From the NCBI GenBank assembly GCA_959602365.1, contig CAUGSS010000003.1, positions 1 to 64,000 of the forward strand: a DNA stretch of 64,000 bases. Reading direction: 5' to 3'. The DNA is from an uncultured Eubacteriales bacterium (lineage in GTDB: Bacteria; Bacillota; Clostridia; Oscillospirales; Oscillospiraceae). Each line of letters begins with the position of its first letter. The first letter of the stretch is position 1. The notes beneath the pieces are model-generated. The model saw only the letters and a program-made list of their open reading frames with translations, was not told the DNA's origin and made no database searches. Of this stretch, positions 50,580 through 59,142 are shown one piece after another. A program made the translations under genes and the position numbers.

Positions 50580-51213
50580 GCAGAAAAAAGTCCAATATAA
50601 ATTTCTGAGTAAGAAGGGGACGGACCGGCTCTACCACATCCTCTTTTGGCCGGTGTTTTTGGTGTTCAGCATATTTCATCCGGTGCGGATGATAGGCCGC
50701 TCCAACATTCCAGAGGGGGCTGCGGTCATTGCGGCCAATCACTCCGCTTATGCTGATCCTATGATGGTGATTATGGCGTTTGGTTATCACAATCCGCTGC
50801 GGGTCATGGCAAAAGAGGAGCTGTTTCATATCCCGGTTCTGGGCTGGCTGCTGATCAAATTGGGCATTTTTGGCGTGAATCGGGGACAGAACGACATTGC
50901 TGCGGTCAAGCGGGCGATCAAAGTGCTCAAGGAGGGGTGTAAACTGCTGCTCTTTCCGGAGGGCACCCGGGTTTCCTCCCCGGAGGAGAGCACGGAGGCC
51001 AAAACCGGCGCTGTGATGTTTGCCGTCCGGGCTGGAGTGCCTGTAGTCCCGGTCTATATTCCGCGTAAAAAACATTGGTTCCGCTTTACCAGGATCACCG
51101 TGGGCGAAGCTTATTATCCTGACGTGCCCGCCAGGCGGGCCACACCGGAGGACTATCAGCGGGCGGCGGATGAGCTGATGCGGCGGATCTATGCGCTGGA
51201 GGAGACAGCATGA
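50572..51213 (+). CDS. plsC: 1-acyl-sn-glycerol-3-phosphate acyltransferase
   Basis: PlsC makes phosphatidic acid at the membrane. The 213 residues contain the catalytic HX4D (His57-Asp62 in NHSAYADP), the substrate motif LFPEGTR and VPVVPVYI. A hydrophobic segment near residues 23-38 likely anchors it. The start overlaps cmk by 8 bases. Confidence 0.93.
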   Translation: MSKQKKVQYKFLSKKGTDRLYHILFWPVFLVFSIFHPVRMIGRSNIPEGAAVIAANHSAYADPMMVIMAFGYHNPLRVMAKEELFHIPVLGWLLIKLGIFGVNRGQNDIAAVKRAIKVLKEGCKLLLFPEGTRVSSPEESTEAKTGAVMFAVRAGVPVVPVYIPRKKHWFRFTRITVGEAYYPDVPARRATPEDYQRAADELMRRIYALEETA

Positions 51214-53159
51214 AGCGCGTGATCCTGGCCGAGAGCGCGGGTTTTTGCTACGGGGTGCGCCGGGCGGTGGAACTGGCCCAGCGGCAGGCGGAACAGGGGA
51301 CGCCCTGTGTGATGCTGGGTTCGATTATTCACAACAGCCATGTGGTGGAGCGTCTGGCCAGTCAGGGGATTCAGCAGATTGACACGCCGGAACAGGCCCC
51401 GCTGGGCGCCCATGTGCTGATCCGCTCCCATGGGGAGAGCCGCGATATTTACCGGCGGTTGGAAGAACAGGGCAATCCTGTGCTGGATGCCACCTGTCCC
51501 AATGTCTCCCGCATCCACGACCTGGTGTCCGACGCTGAGCGGCGGGGGCGGTGCCCGGTGATTATTGGCGCGCCGGATCACCCCGAAGTTCGTGCCATTG
51601 CGGGCTGGTGTGAGCATCCTGTTGTCCTGAATGGAGCGGATTGCCTGCAAAAATGGCTGGAAGAAGAGCCGGAGCGCTGTCAAATTCCCCTCACATTTGT
51701 CTCCCAAACCACCTCTACCAGAGAAAATTGGGAAAAATCTGTGAATTGCGCAAAAAAAGTGTGTACAAACCTTGAAATATTTGATACAATATGTAATGCT
51801 ACGTTCCGAAGACAATCGGAAGCCCAGAAAATTGCGGCGCAATGCGGCGCTATGGTGGTCATTGGGGACCATGCCAGCTCCAATACCAAACATCTGGTGG
51901 AGCTGTGCCAGGAGCGCTGCCCGGTTGTCCTCTGGGTGGAGGATGCCAGCGAGCTGGATCCGAATTCCCTTGCGGACGTGGATTCTATTGGCATCACCGC
52001 GGGTGCGTCCACACCTGGGTGGATAATAAAGGAGGTCTATGACAAAATGAGTGAAGAAAATCTGGAGATCGAGGAGTCCTTCGCTGCGCTGCTGGAGAAA
52101 TCGATCAAAACTTTAAATACAGGAGAGAAGGCCACAGGCGTTGTTGTGAACATCACACCGACTGAAATTCAAGTGGATCTGGGCACCAAGCACGCCGGCT
52201 ACATTCCTGTGTCTGAGTATTCTGACGATCCCTCTGTCAAGGTGGAGGACTGCGTCAAGGTGGGCGACACCATTGAGGCCATGGTTATGCGCGTCAATGA
52301 CAGCGAGGGTGTGATCACCCTGTCCAAAAAGCGCCTGGACGCCAACAAGAACTGGGAAGAGATCGAGACGGCCAAGGATGAGAAGACCACCCTTGAAGGT
52401 CTGGTCGTGGAGGAGAACAAGGGCGGCGTTGTGGTCAACGTCAAGGGTATCCGGGTCTTTGTGCCTGCCTCTCAGACCGGTCTGCGCCGCAATGAGCCCA
52501 TGACCGAGCTGGTGAAGACCACGGTGCGTCTGCGCATCACCGAGGTCAACCGCTCCCGCCGCCGTGTGGTGGGTTCGATCCGCGCTGTCGCTGCGGAGGA
52601 GAAGGCTGCCGCCGCCGCTGCTATCTGGGCAGATATCGAGGTGGGCAAGCACTACACCGGCACCGTCAAGAGCCTGACCTCTTATGGCGCCTTTGTGGAT
52701 ATCGGTGGTGTGGATGGCATGGTCCATATCTCCGAGCTCTCCTGGAGCCGTATCAAACATCCCTCCGAGGTCGTCTCTGTGGGTGACACCGTGGATGTCT
52801 ACGTCATCAAGGCTGACCCCGAGAAGAAGAAGATCTCTCTGGGCATGAAGGATCCCAACGAGAACCCCTGGGAGAACTTTATGTCCAAGTATGAGGTGGG
52901 CGACGTCGCCGAGGTCAAGATCGTCAAGCTGATGAGCTTTGGCGCCTTTGCCGAGGTCGTGCCTGGCGTGGATGGCTTGATCCACATTTCCCAGATCGCT
53001 GATCACCGGGTGGAGAAGCCCGAGGATGAGCTGCAGGAAGGTCAGATGGTTGAGGTGAAGATCACTGACATCAACACCGAGACCCAGAAGATCTCCCTGT
53101 CCCGTCGCGCCGTGCTCCAGAACTCCCATATGGATGATCTGGATGACGACGAGGATTAA
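51210..53159 (+). CDS. ispH: fusion of IspH (HMBDP reductase) and ribosomal protein S1
   Basis: Residues 1-280 are IspH (LytB), which makes IPP and DMAPP in the last MEP step; the iron-sulfur cysteines are Cys13 (GFCYGV), Cys96 (DATCP) and Cys195 (DTICNAT), with His42 and His74. Residues 281-649 carry four S1 RNA-binding domains (about 300-370, 390-455, 483-550, 568-636). This bifunctional gene is known in clostridia. From about 52047 the codons shift to the C/G-ending pattern of highly expressed genes. An internal ATG at 52047 with AAAGGAGGT ten bases upstream, and a promoter-like site in AT-rich DNA at 51763-51791, could give S1 alone. A strong terminator follows. Confidence 0.95.
   Translation: MKRVILAESAGFCYGVRRAVELAQRQAEQGTPCVMLGSIIHNSHVVERLASQGIQQIDTPEQAPLGAHVLIRSHGESRDIYRRLEEQGNPVLDATCPNVSRIHDLVSDAERRGRCPVIIGAPDHPEVRAIAGWCEHPVVLNGADCLQKWLEEEPERCQIPLTFVSQTTSTRENWEKSVNCAKKVCTNLEIFDTICNATFRRQSEAQKIAAQCGAMVVIGDHASSNTKHLVELCQERCPVVLWVEDASELDPNSLADVDSIGITAGASTPGWIIKEVYDKMSEENLEIEESFAALLEKSIKTLNTGEKATGVVVNITPTEIQVDLGTKHAGYIPVSEYSDDPSVKVEDCVKVGDTIEAMVMRVNDSEGVITLSKKRLDANKNWEEIETAKDEKTTLEGLVVEENKGGVVVNVKGIRVFVPASQTGLRRNEPMTELVKTTVRLRITEVNRSRRRVVGSIRAVAAEEKAAAAAAIWADIEVGKHYTGTVKSLTSYGAFVDIGGVDGMVHISELSWSRIKHPSEVVSVGDTVDVYVIKADPEKKKISLGMKDPNENPWENFMSKYEVGDVAEVKIVKLMSFGAFAEVVPGVDGLIHISQIADHRVEKPEDELQEGQMVEVKITDINTETQKISLSRRAVLQNSHMDDLDDDED
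51763..51791 (+). promoter_or_regulatory. possible internal promoter for the S1 half
   Basis: TGTACA (51763-51768), 17-base spacer, TACAAT (51786-51791), in a locally AT-rich stretch inside the IspH coding part. It would give an RNA starting about 250 bases before the internal ATG at 52047. Confidence 0.35.
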
Positions 53160-53193
53160 TTCAGTCAATTTCAGAACTGAGCAGCATTTCTCA

Positions 53194-53224
53194 GGGGCCG
53201 GATCTGTGGATCCGGTCCCTTTTT
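53194..53224 (+). terminator. terminator after ispH-rpsA
   Basis: An 11-bp stem with one G-T pair (53194-53204 / 53209-53219), TGTG loop, five T residues. Confidence 0.92.
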
Positions 53225-53227
53225 CTG

Positions 53228-53256
53228 TTGTCCAGCCTGTGATTTTGTGCTATGAT
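53228..53256 (+). promoter_or_regulatory. sigma-A promoter of ispD-ispF
   Basis: TTGTCC (53228-53233), 17-base spacer, TATGAT (53251-53256) with TGC before it (extended -10). Confidence 0.7.
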
Positions 53257-53323
53257 TTTGGCATTGGCACAGGCATACGGCGCTCGGGATAAAAGGACAG
53301 GCCAATGAGAAATGAGGGATGGC

Positions 53324-54049
53324 ATGAGATCCATTTTTCGAAAAAGAAAGCAAGACCGGCAGCCCAGCTGTACGGCTGTCATTGTGGCGGCCGGAACAGC
53401 CAGCCGGATGCAAGGCGTAGACAAAATGATGGCTCAGATCGGGGATAAGCCTGTGATTGCCCATACTTTGGGGGCATTTCAGACATGCCCCCTGGTGGAA
53501 AACGTGGTGGTGGTGACCCGCTCTGATCTGATTGTGCCCATTGGGGAGCTGTGTAAACGCTATGCGTGTTCCAAGGTGTCCAAGGTGGTCGTCGGCGGTG
53601 AGGACCGCAGCCATTCCGTGCTCATCGGGCTGAAAGAAGCGGAGCAAGGGGCCGATCTGATTGCGATCCATGACGGAGCCAGGCCCTTTGTGTCCCAGCG
53701 CGTGCTGGAAGAGACCATTCTGGCCGCCCAAAAGACCGGCGCCGCAGCCCCTGCGATCCCTATGAATGATACCATTAAGACTGCTGCACATGGTGTGGTG
53801 ACCGGAACGCCGGACCGATCTCAATTATTTGCGGTTCAGACGCCCCAGGTATTTGATGCAGATTTGATCCGAGGGGCGCTTTACCACAGCGTCCAGCAGG
53901 GAGCGGTGCTGACGGATGACTGCGCCGCAGTGGAGCGGATTGGAAAACAAGTTGTGCTGACCGACGGAGAGCGCACGAATATCAAAATCACAACGCAATT
54001 TGATTTGCTTATAGGGGAGGCGATTGCCACATGGCTGGATGCGCAATGA
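53324..54049 (+). CDS. ispD: 2-C-methyl-D-erythritol 4-phosphate cytidylyltransferase
   Basis: IspD couples MEP to CTP in the MEP pathway. The nucleotide-binding AVIVAAGTASRMQGVDKMM lies near the N-terminus, followed by IHDGARPFV, AAAPAIPMNDTIK, FAVQTPQVFDADLI and DDCAAVER. ATG at 53324 with GAGGG just upstream gives 241 residues; an in-frame ATG at 53312 is a second option. The basic N-terminal extension FRKRKQDR is longer than in B. subtilis. It overlaps ispF. Confidence 0.95.
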   Translation: MRSIFRKRKQDRQPSCTAVIVAAGTASRMQGVDKMMAQIGDKPVIAHTLGAFQTCPLVENVVVVTRSDLIVPIGELCKRYACSKVSKVVVGGEDRSHSVLIGLKEAEQGADLIAIHDGARPFVSQRVLEETILAAQKTGAAAPAIPMNDTIKTAAHGVVTGTPDRSQLFAVQTPQVFDADLIRGALYHSVQQGAVLTDDCAAVERIGKQVVLTDGERTNIKITTQFDLLIGEAIATWLDAQ

Positions 54050-54522
54050 GAATTGGCCAGGGATATGATGTGCACCGTCTTGTGTCGGATCGAAAACTGA
54101 TCATAGGCGGTGTGGAGGTCCCCTATGAAAAAGGGCTGCTGGGCCACTCGGATGCGGACGTCCTTGTCCACGCGGTGATGGATGCCCTGTTGGGGGCGGC
54201 GGGGCTGTGGGATATCGGACATGCTTTTCCGGATGATGACCCGGAGACCGAGGGAATCTCCAGCTTGGTGCTGCTGCGCCGGGTGAAGGATATGCTGGAC
54301 CAGCACTGCATGCAGATCGTGAATATAGACGGCACAGTCATTGCCCAACGGCCCAAACTGTCCCCTTATATTCCCCGGATGAGAGGCAACATTGCCTCTG
54401 TGCTGGGGCTTTCCGATTGTCAGATCAATCTGAAAGCGACCACAGAGGAGGGGCTGGGTTTCACCGGATCAGGTGAAGGAATCGCCGCTCAGGCTGTGGC
54501 ACTGCTGGTAAAAGTAGATTGA
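54046..54522 (+). CDS. ispF: 2-C-methyl-D-erythritol 2,4-cyclodiphosphate synthase
   Basis: IspF closes the cyclodiphosphate ring in the MEP pathway. The 158-residue product has the metal ligands in GYDVHR (Asp and His near the N-terminus), GHSDADVLVHA, DIGHAFPD and the TTEEGLGFTGSGEGI tail. The ATG overlaps the ispD stop (ATGA at 54046), the usual ispDF arrangement. Confidence 0.96.
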   Translation: MRIGQGYDVHRLVSDRKLIIGGVEVPYEKGLLGHSDADVLVHAVMDALLGAAGLWDIGHAFPDDDPETEGISSLVLLRRVKDMLDQHCMQIVNIDGTVIAQRPKLSPYIPRMRGNIASVLGLSDCQINLKATTEEGLGFTGSGEGIAAQAVALLVKVD

Positions 54523-54526
54523 AGTG

Positions 54527-54559
54527 AGGCGGGCTGTCCCTAAGAGGGGCAGCCCGCCT
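54527..54559 (+). terminator. hairpin after ispF
   Basis: A 14-bp stem with one G-T pair (54527-54540 / 54546-54559) and no T-run. It could be a weak terminator or a 3' stabilising hairpin. Confidence 0.45.
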
Positions 54560-54610
54560 GATGCACCCTGCGTCGGTTTGGTCATAAACTGGGGCAGGAG
54601 GCGCATTTTT

Positions 54611-54865
54611 ATGGTCTATTATCTGATAGTTTGCCGTTCCCTGACGTATGCGCAGCGGACGGCGGCCGCCCTGGAACGGGCCGGCATATCCGCGCATATG
54701 CTTCGCTCTCCCCGTTCCATTTCCGGGGAGGGCTGTAGCCATTCAGTCAAAGTGTCCCAGCGCAGCTTGAGCTCCGCGCTAATTGTGTTAAACAAAGTCG
54801 GTCTCCATCCGGAGAAAGTCTACATTACCTCCGGGGATGGAAGTTATCGCGAGGTGAACCTGTGA
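54611..54865 (+). CDS. DUF3343 protein (putative Se/S carrier-like)
   Basis: An 84-residue protein of the DUF3343 type, a family catalogued as a possible selenium/sulfur carrier. It opens VYYLIVCRSLTYAQRTAAALERAGI and has a mid-protein GEGCSHSVKV segment whose Cys is the only clear candidate carrier residue. The ATG at 54611 has AGGAGG nine bases upstream. It overlaps the cysteine desulfurase gene by 4 bases, and this pairing supports a sulfur or selenium relay. The recipient is unknown. Confidence 0.8.
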   Translation: MVYYLIVCRSLTYAQRTAAALERAGISAHMLRSPRSISGEGCSHSVKVSQRSLSSALIVLNKVGLHPEKVYITSGDGSYREVNL

Positions 54866-56001
54866 TTTACTTTGACAGTGCGGCCACCACCCTTCAAAAG
54901 CCGCCGGCTGTTTCCAACGCAGTGGCACAGGCAGTGCGAAGCTGTGCCAGTCCGGGCCGGGGAGACTACCCGGCCGCCCGCAGGGCAGAGGAGATACTGT
55001 TCCGATGCCGCACGGAACTTGCAGAACTCTTCGACGTGCCCGGTCCGGAACGGGTGGTCTTTACGCTTAACGCAACCCATGCCCTCAACCTGGCGATCCG
55101 TTCGCTGGTCCATCCGGGCGATCGGGTGGTGACCTCCTCGTGGGAACACAACGCGGTGACACGCACGCTGGCCTCTATTCCGGGTGTTACAGTGCTGACG
55201 GCCCAGGCTCCTTTATTTGATGATGGGCAGACAATCACCGCCTTTGAGCATGCGCTGGAGCAGCACCCCAGCACAGTGATTTGTACCTGTGTCTCAAATG
55301 TGTTTGGCTATGTGCTGCCGGTTGAAGAAATTGCCGCTGCCTGCCGCCGCATCGGCGTACCGCTGATTCTGGATGCATCCCAGGCAGCGGGCTGTGTTCC
55401 GCTCTCTCTGCGGAAACTGGGGGCATATTTTATGGCATTTCCAGGGCACAAGGGAATGTATGGACCGCAGGGAACTGGCGTTTTGCTCTGCGGTGGAGCG
55501 GAAGAAGAGCTGTTTCCGGTATTGACCGGTGGAACGGGCAGCGAGTCTATCCGACAGGAGATGCCGCTGTTTCTGCCGGATCGGGGCGAGGCGGGAACCG
55601 AAAATGTGGCTGGAGCTGCGGGATTGCTGGAAGGCGTCCGCTTTGTCCGGCGGACTGGCGTGGAGCAGATCGCCCGATATGAGCGGAGCCTGTTAACGCG
55701 GATGGTGCAGGGGCTTCATGCGCTGGAGGAAATACAGGTCTTTGCCTCCCAGACACAAAACCAGACCGGGGTAGTTTCATTTGTATGTCCCCAATATGAC
55801 AGTCAACTGATGGCACAGGCGCTGGGGAGGCGGGAAATTGCGGTCCGTGGAGGACTTCACTGCGCGCCGCAGGCGCACCGTTCTGCTGGGACTCTGGATA
55901 CAGGGACGGTACGGGTCAGTTTTTCCGCCTTTAATCAGGGATGGGAAGTTGATGCGTTCCTTCAGAATCTTCAACAAATTATTCATGACAAATTAACATA
56001 A
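54862..56001 (+). CDS. cysteine desulfurase family protein (class V aminotransferase fold)
   Basis: The enzyme takes sulfur (or selenium) from cysteine (selenocysteine) with pyridoxal phosphate. Motifs are YFDSAATT at the N-terminus, ASSWEHNA-like SSWEHN, Asp171 in DASQAAG, the PLP lysine Lys197 in PGHKGMYG and the persulfide Cys334 in RGGLHCAP. It resembles the SufS/CsdA branch but is not next to suf genes. GTG at 54862 overlaps the DUF3343 stop. The pair probably works together in thiolation or selenium handling. 379 residues. Confidence 0.88.
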   Translation: MIYFDSAATTLQKPPAVSNAVAQAVRSCASPGRGDYPAARRAEEILFRCRTELAELFDVPGPERVVFTLNATHALNLAIRSLVHPGDRVVTSSWEHNAVTRTLASIPGVTVLTAQAPLFDDGQTITAFEHALEQHPSTVICTCVSNVFGYVLPVEEIAAACRRIGVPLILDASQAAGCVPLSLRKLGAYFMAFPGHKGMYGPQGTGVLLCGGAEEELFPVLTGGTGSESIRQEMPLFLPDRGEAGTENVAGAAGLLEGVRFVRRTGVEQIARYERSLLTRMVQGLHALEEIQVFASQTQNQTGVVSFVCPQYDSQLMAQALGRREIAVRGGLHCAPQAHRSAGTLDTGTVRVSFSAFNQGWEVDAFLQNLQQIIHDKLT

Positions 56002-56018
56002 AAGACCTTATCTCGGCT

Positions 56019-56046
56019 TGCCATGATTCTATCGATGCGATATAAT
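56019..56046 (+). promoter_or_regulatory. sigma-A promoter of the cdaA operon
   Basis: TTGCCA (56019-56024), 16-base spacer, TATAAT (56041-56046), 80 bases before cdaA. A second TATAAT lies near 56061. Confidence 0.75.
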
Positions 56047-56125
56047 AAGTAGAATAGAATTATAATTGGTTCATGGTGCCCATCGGGGATGCCATGATGC
56101 CGTTTGACCGACATAGGGGGGCACA

Positions 56126-56998
56126 ATGAATTTAATTGCGCATTATGCGAATATCTGCCTCAGATATATTCAGATGATTCGAATCACAGACATCATTGAT
56201 ATGGCGATCATCGCCTATATCATTTACCGTCTGCTCCTGTTGACTAAAAAGTCCCGGTCAGGCCAGGTTTTGAAGGGTATCGTCCTGGTACTGCTGGCCT
56301 TGGCCGTGGCTTATTATTGCCGGCTGTATGTGCTGTATTATATTCTGCGCGGCGCGGTGGAAATTGGATTTTTGGCACTTATTGTGCTGTTTCAGCCCGA
56401 AATTCGCCGATTTTTGGAACAGGTGGGCAATAAGGGGTTCGGGAAACTGTTGTCCCCTCAGGCAAAGACCAGCCAGACAGAGCGGGCTATTTTGCAGACA
56501 GTAGAGGCCTTCAGCTCCATGTCCCGGGACCGGATTGGCGCCCTGGTTGTGTTTGAGCGAATGACAATTCTGGATGAATGCGTCAAGTCCGGTACTATTG
56601 TAGATGCGGAGGTATCCAGTGAACTGCTGAAAAATATCTTCTGGCCCAAAGCTCCGCTGCATGACGGCGCCGTTATCATCCGAGACAGCCGAGTGTTGAG
56701 CGCGGGATGTGTGTTGCCGCTGACGGGCAATCTGAATGTGAGTCGGGATTTGGGAACCCGTCACCGGGCGGGCATCGGCGTCAGTGAGCACTCCGACGCC
56801 GTTGTGGCCATTGTCTCGGAAGAGACCGGCGCTATCTCTGTGGCAGTGGGCGGTATGCTCAAACGGCACCTCTCTCTGGATACGCTGGAACGGCTGCTGC
56901 GCAATGAGCTGATTCCGGCGGAGGAGGAGAGCTCCCGCAAGCGTTCCATCAAGGATTTCCTGCGGCGGAAGAAGAGAGGCGAAGATCATGTGGAATAA
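56126..56998 (+). CDS. cdaA: diadenylate cyclase CdaA
   Basis: CdaA makes the messenger c-di-AMP, which controls potassium and osmolyte transport and wall homeostasis. The 290 residues have three N-terminal membrane spans (about 24-38, 50-66, 70-88) and the DAC domain with DGA (180-182) and RHR (212-214) in TRHRAGIGVSEHSDAV, the catalytic hallmarks. The C-terminal tail is Lys/Arg-rich. ATAGGGGG precedes the ATG. It overlaps cdaR by 11 bases. Confidence 0.96.
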   Translation: MNLIAHYANICLRYIQMIRITDIIDMAIIAYIIYRLLLLTKKSRSGQVLKGIVLVLLALAVAYYCRLYVLYYILRGAVEIGFLALIVLFQPEIRRFLEQVGNKGFGKLLSPQAKTSQTERAILQTVEAFSSMSRDRIGALVVFERMTILDECVKSGTIVDAEVSSELLKNIFWPKAPLHDGAVIIRDSRVLSAGCVLPLTGNLNVSRDLGTRHRAGIGVSEHSDAVVAIVSEETGAISVAVGGMLKRHLSLDTLERLLRNELIPAEEESSRKRSIKDFLRRKKRGEDHVE

Positions 56999-58235
56999 GT
57001 TGACCAACAGCAAAGTGTTTTACATGATCCTGGCTGTCATGTGTTCCATCGGCTTGTGGCTGTATATTGATATCATCGAAGCACCGCAGAGCACAACCAC
57101 GGTGTACAATATACCTGTTACCTTCATCGGGGAGGACCGGCTGGAGGAAGACGGGCTTATGATCATTTCAGGTAAGAATACCACTGTCAATCTCCAACTG
57201 GAGGGATCCCGCACGGCGGTTTCCCAGGTGAACCGCAATAACATTACGATTACAGTCCAGGCATATGCGCAGATCAATTCCGAGGGCCATTATTCTCTGC
57301 TCTATGATGTGGATTTCCCCAGCAGTGTGGCCTCACAGCTGCGTATTGTAAGCCGCAGCATCGATGCCATCGATGTGGATGTGGTACAGATGACCTCCAA
57401 GACTGTGGAGATCCAGGGCAAATTTGTCGGTACTGCGGCAGAGGGTGCCCGGATCAGTGACACAGACTTTGAGTTTGAGCAAAATGAGGTCACGGTCAGC
57501 GGCGAGCGCAGCCTTGTGGAGCAGGTGGATCACGCCCTGGTCATGCTGGATGTGGATGACCTGAGCTCTACTTGGTCCGGTGAACTGCCCATTGTCCTGG
57601 TGGATGCCGACGGCAATGAGGTGGACATGACCAATCTGACCTGTGATATTACGGAGGTCTATACGATTTTCCCGGTCCAGACTGTAAAAGAGGTTCCGCT
57701 GACGGTTAGTTTCACCTCAGGTGCCGGCGCCACCAGTGAAAACGCAACGGCGACCATTGACCCGGAGACGGTGACGATTTCCGGTACGCCGGAGCGGCTG
57801 GATCAGATTGAATCCATTAACCTGGGGTCGATTGATCTGTCACAGATTGTCACCTCAGAGGTTGTGAATATGACCATTCCAGTGCCGGAGGGGGTCAGCA
57901 TCATCAGCGGCATCACCTCCGCCAAGGTCACGGTATCCATGTCGGGCCTGGATACCAGGATTGTACGGACATCCGACATTGAGCTCATCAATACACCGGA
58001 ATGGATCAGCAATGTGGAGCTGGTTACCCAGGCACTGGAAGTGCGTATCCGTGGTGCGTCCGACACCATGAAACTGGTGCAGGATCAGGATGTCTATGTG
58101 ATTGTCGACCTGTCCACGCTGGATGAGGGAGCAGAAGGGACCCGTACTCTGGTGGCCACGGTGGGTGTGCGCGGATTTGCCGATGTGGGCGCCGTGGGTG
58201 AGTACCAAGTCGTGGTCAATATTACCGCCTCCTGA
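56988..58235 (+). CDS. cdaR: CdaA regulatory protein CdaR (YbbR-domain)
   Basis: CdaR is membrane-anchored and modulates CdaA. The 415 residues have one N-terminal span (FYMILAVMCSIGLWLYIDI) and then repeated YbbR domains outside the membrane (sequence repeats of VPVTF, G.RS.V..V, and VDLSSL-like elements; four by my count). The start lies inside cdaA. In most Firmicutes glmM follows; here it does not. Confidence 0.93.
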   Translation: MWNKLTNSKVFYMILAVMCSIGLWLYIDIIEAPQSTTTVYNIPVTFIGEDRLEEDGLMIISGKNTTVNLQLEGSRTAVSQVNRNNITITVQAYAQINSEGHYSLLYDVDFPSSVASQLRIVSRSIDAIDVDVVQMTSKTVEIQGKFVGTAAEGARISDTDFEFEQNEVTVSGERSLVEQVDHALVMLDVDDLSSTWSGELPIVLVDADGNEVDMTNLTCDITEVYTIFPVQTVKEVPLTVSFTSGAGATSENATATIDPETVTISGTPERLDQIESINLGSIDLSQIVTSEVVNMTIPVPEGVSIISGITSAKVTVSMSGLDTRIVRTSDIELINTPEWISNVELVTQALEVRIRGASDTMKLVQDQDVYVIVDLSTLDEGAEGTRTLVATVGVRGFADVGAVGEYQVVVNITAS

Positions 58236-58242
58236 AACCGTA

Positions 58243-59142
58243 ATGTTTGGCTATGTACTGCCCGTGCGGGAAAAACTGACAGAGGTGCAGTGGCAGGATT
58301 ATCGCGCGGCCTACTGCGGACTCTGCCACACGCTGAAAAAACGGTATGGGTTCTTGGCCCGGTTTTTGCTCAACTATGATTTCACCTTTTTGGCCCTGCT
58401 GCTGAGACAGGGGGAGCAGTCCCCCTGCTGTAGATGCCGGCGCTGTATCTCTGCCCCGCTGCGGGGAAGGCAGGTCAGCGAGGCGGACGGGTCGCTGGAT
58501 GCGGCGGCAGATGTGTCTGTGCTGCTGGTCTATTGGAAGCTGAAGGATCAGCTGGCAGATGAGCGGGGCGTGGGCAAACTGACAGCGTTGGGCATGCTGG
58601 GGCTGTTTAGCGGAGTGTTTCGCCGGGGTAGGAAGCGTAATCCCGAGCTCAACGAGGAGATTGGCCGCCGCCTGGGCGCACTTCAACAGCTGGAAAAGGC
58701 AGATTGTCCATCCATAGACAAGATGGCCGATCAATTTGCCTTGATTCTGACGGCGATGGTTCCTCAGGACTTGGACAGGCCTCAGGCCCGCATCCTGGAG
58801 CAGCTGCTGTACCACCTGGGGCGCTGGATCTATCTGATCGACGCCTGGGATGATTTGGAGGATGATTTGTCCAAAGGGCGATATAACCCGGTGGTCAGCC
58901 GTTTTCATCTGCGGGGAGCGCCGGAGGAGAAAAAGGATGAGGCCAGACAGAGCTTGGAGCGCACCATCTGCCATTCTGAAAATTTGGCGATTTCTGCATT
59001 CCATTTAGGTGAATTTGGCCATTATGCACCTGTCATCGAGAACATTCTGTGCGCCGGTTTACTGAGTGTCAGACAGCTGGTCTTTTCCGGCGCGTGGAAG
59101 CAACGACATAAACAAAAGAAACAGGAGTTAAACAGAACATGA
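58243..59142 (+). CDS. DUF5685-type protein with Cys pairs and Asp-rich motif
   Basis: The ATG at 58243 lies 7 bases after cdaR. The 299-residue product starts MFGYVLPVREKLT and has YCGLC (Cys25, Cys28) and CCRCRRC (62-68), which could bind a metal, then LNYDFTFLALLL, and further on IDAWDDLEDDLSKGRYNP (199-216). That Asp-rich helix resembles the DDxxD metal site of isoprenoid synthases, and the rest is predicted helical. I believe it belongs to the DUF5685 family of unknown function. Upstream frame lies within cdaR. Its stop overlaps the J-domain gene (ATGA). No function is assigned. Confidence 0.75.
   Translation: MFGYVLPVREKLTEVQWQDYRAAYCGLCHTLKKRYGFLARFLLNYDFTFLALLLRQGEQSPCCRCRRCISAPLRGRQVSEADGSLDAAADVSVLLVYWKLKDQLADERGVGKLTALGMLGLFSGVFRRGRKRNPELNEEIGRRLGALQQLEKADCPSIDKMADQFALILTAMVPQDLDRPQARILEQLLYHLGRWIYLIDAWDDLEDDLSKGRYNPVVSRFHLRGAPEEKKDEARQSLERTICHSENLAISAFHLGEFGHYAPVIENILCAGLLSVRQLVFSGAWKQRHKQKKQELNRT

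Noticed and set aside
51210..53159. IspH and S1 as an artefactual fusion or missed stop
   Set aside because: IspH-S1 fusions are a known clostridial gene; the frame is continuous without unusual junction sequence.
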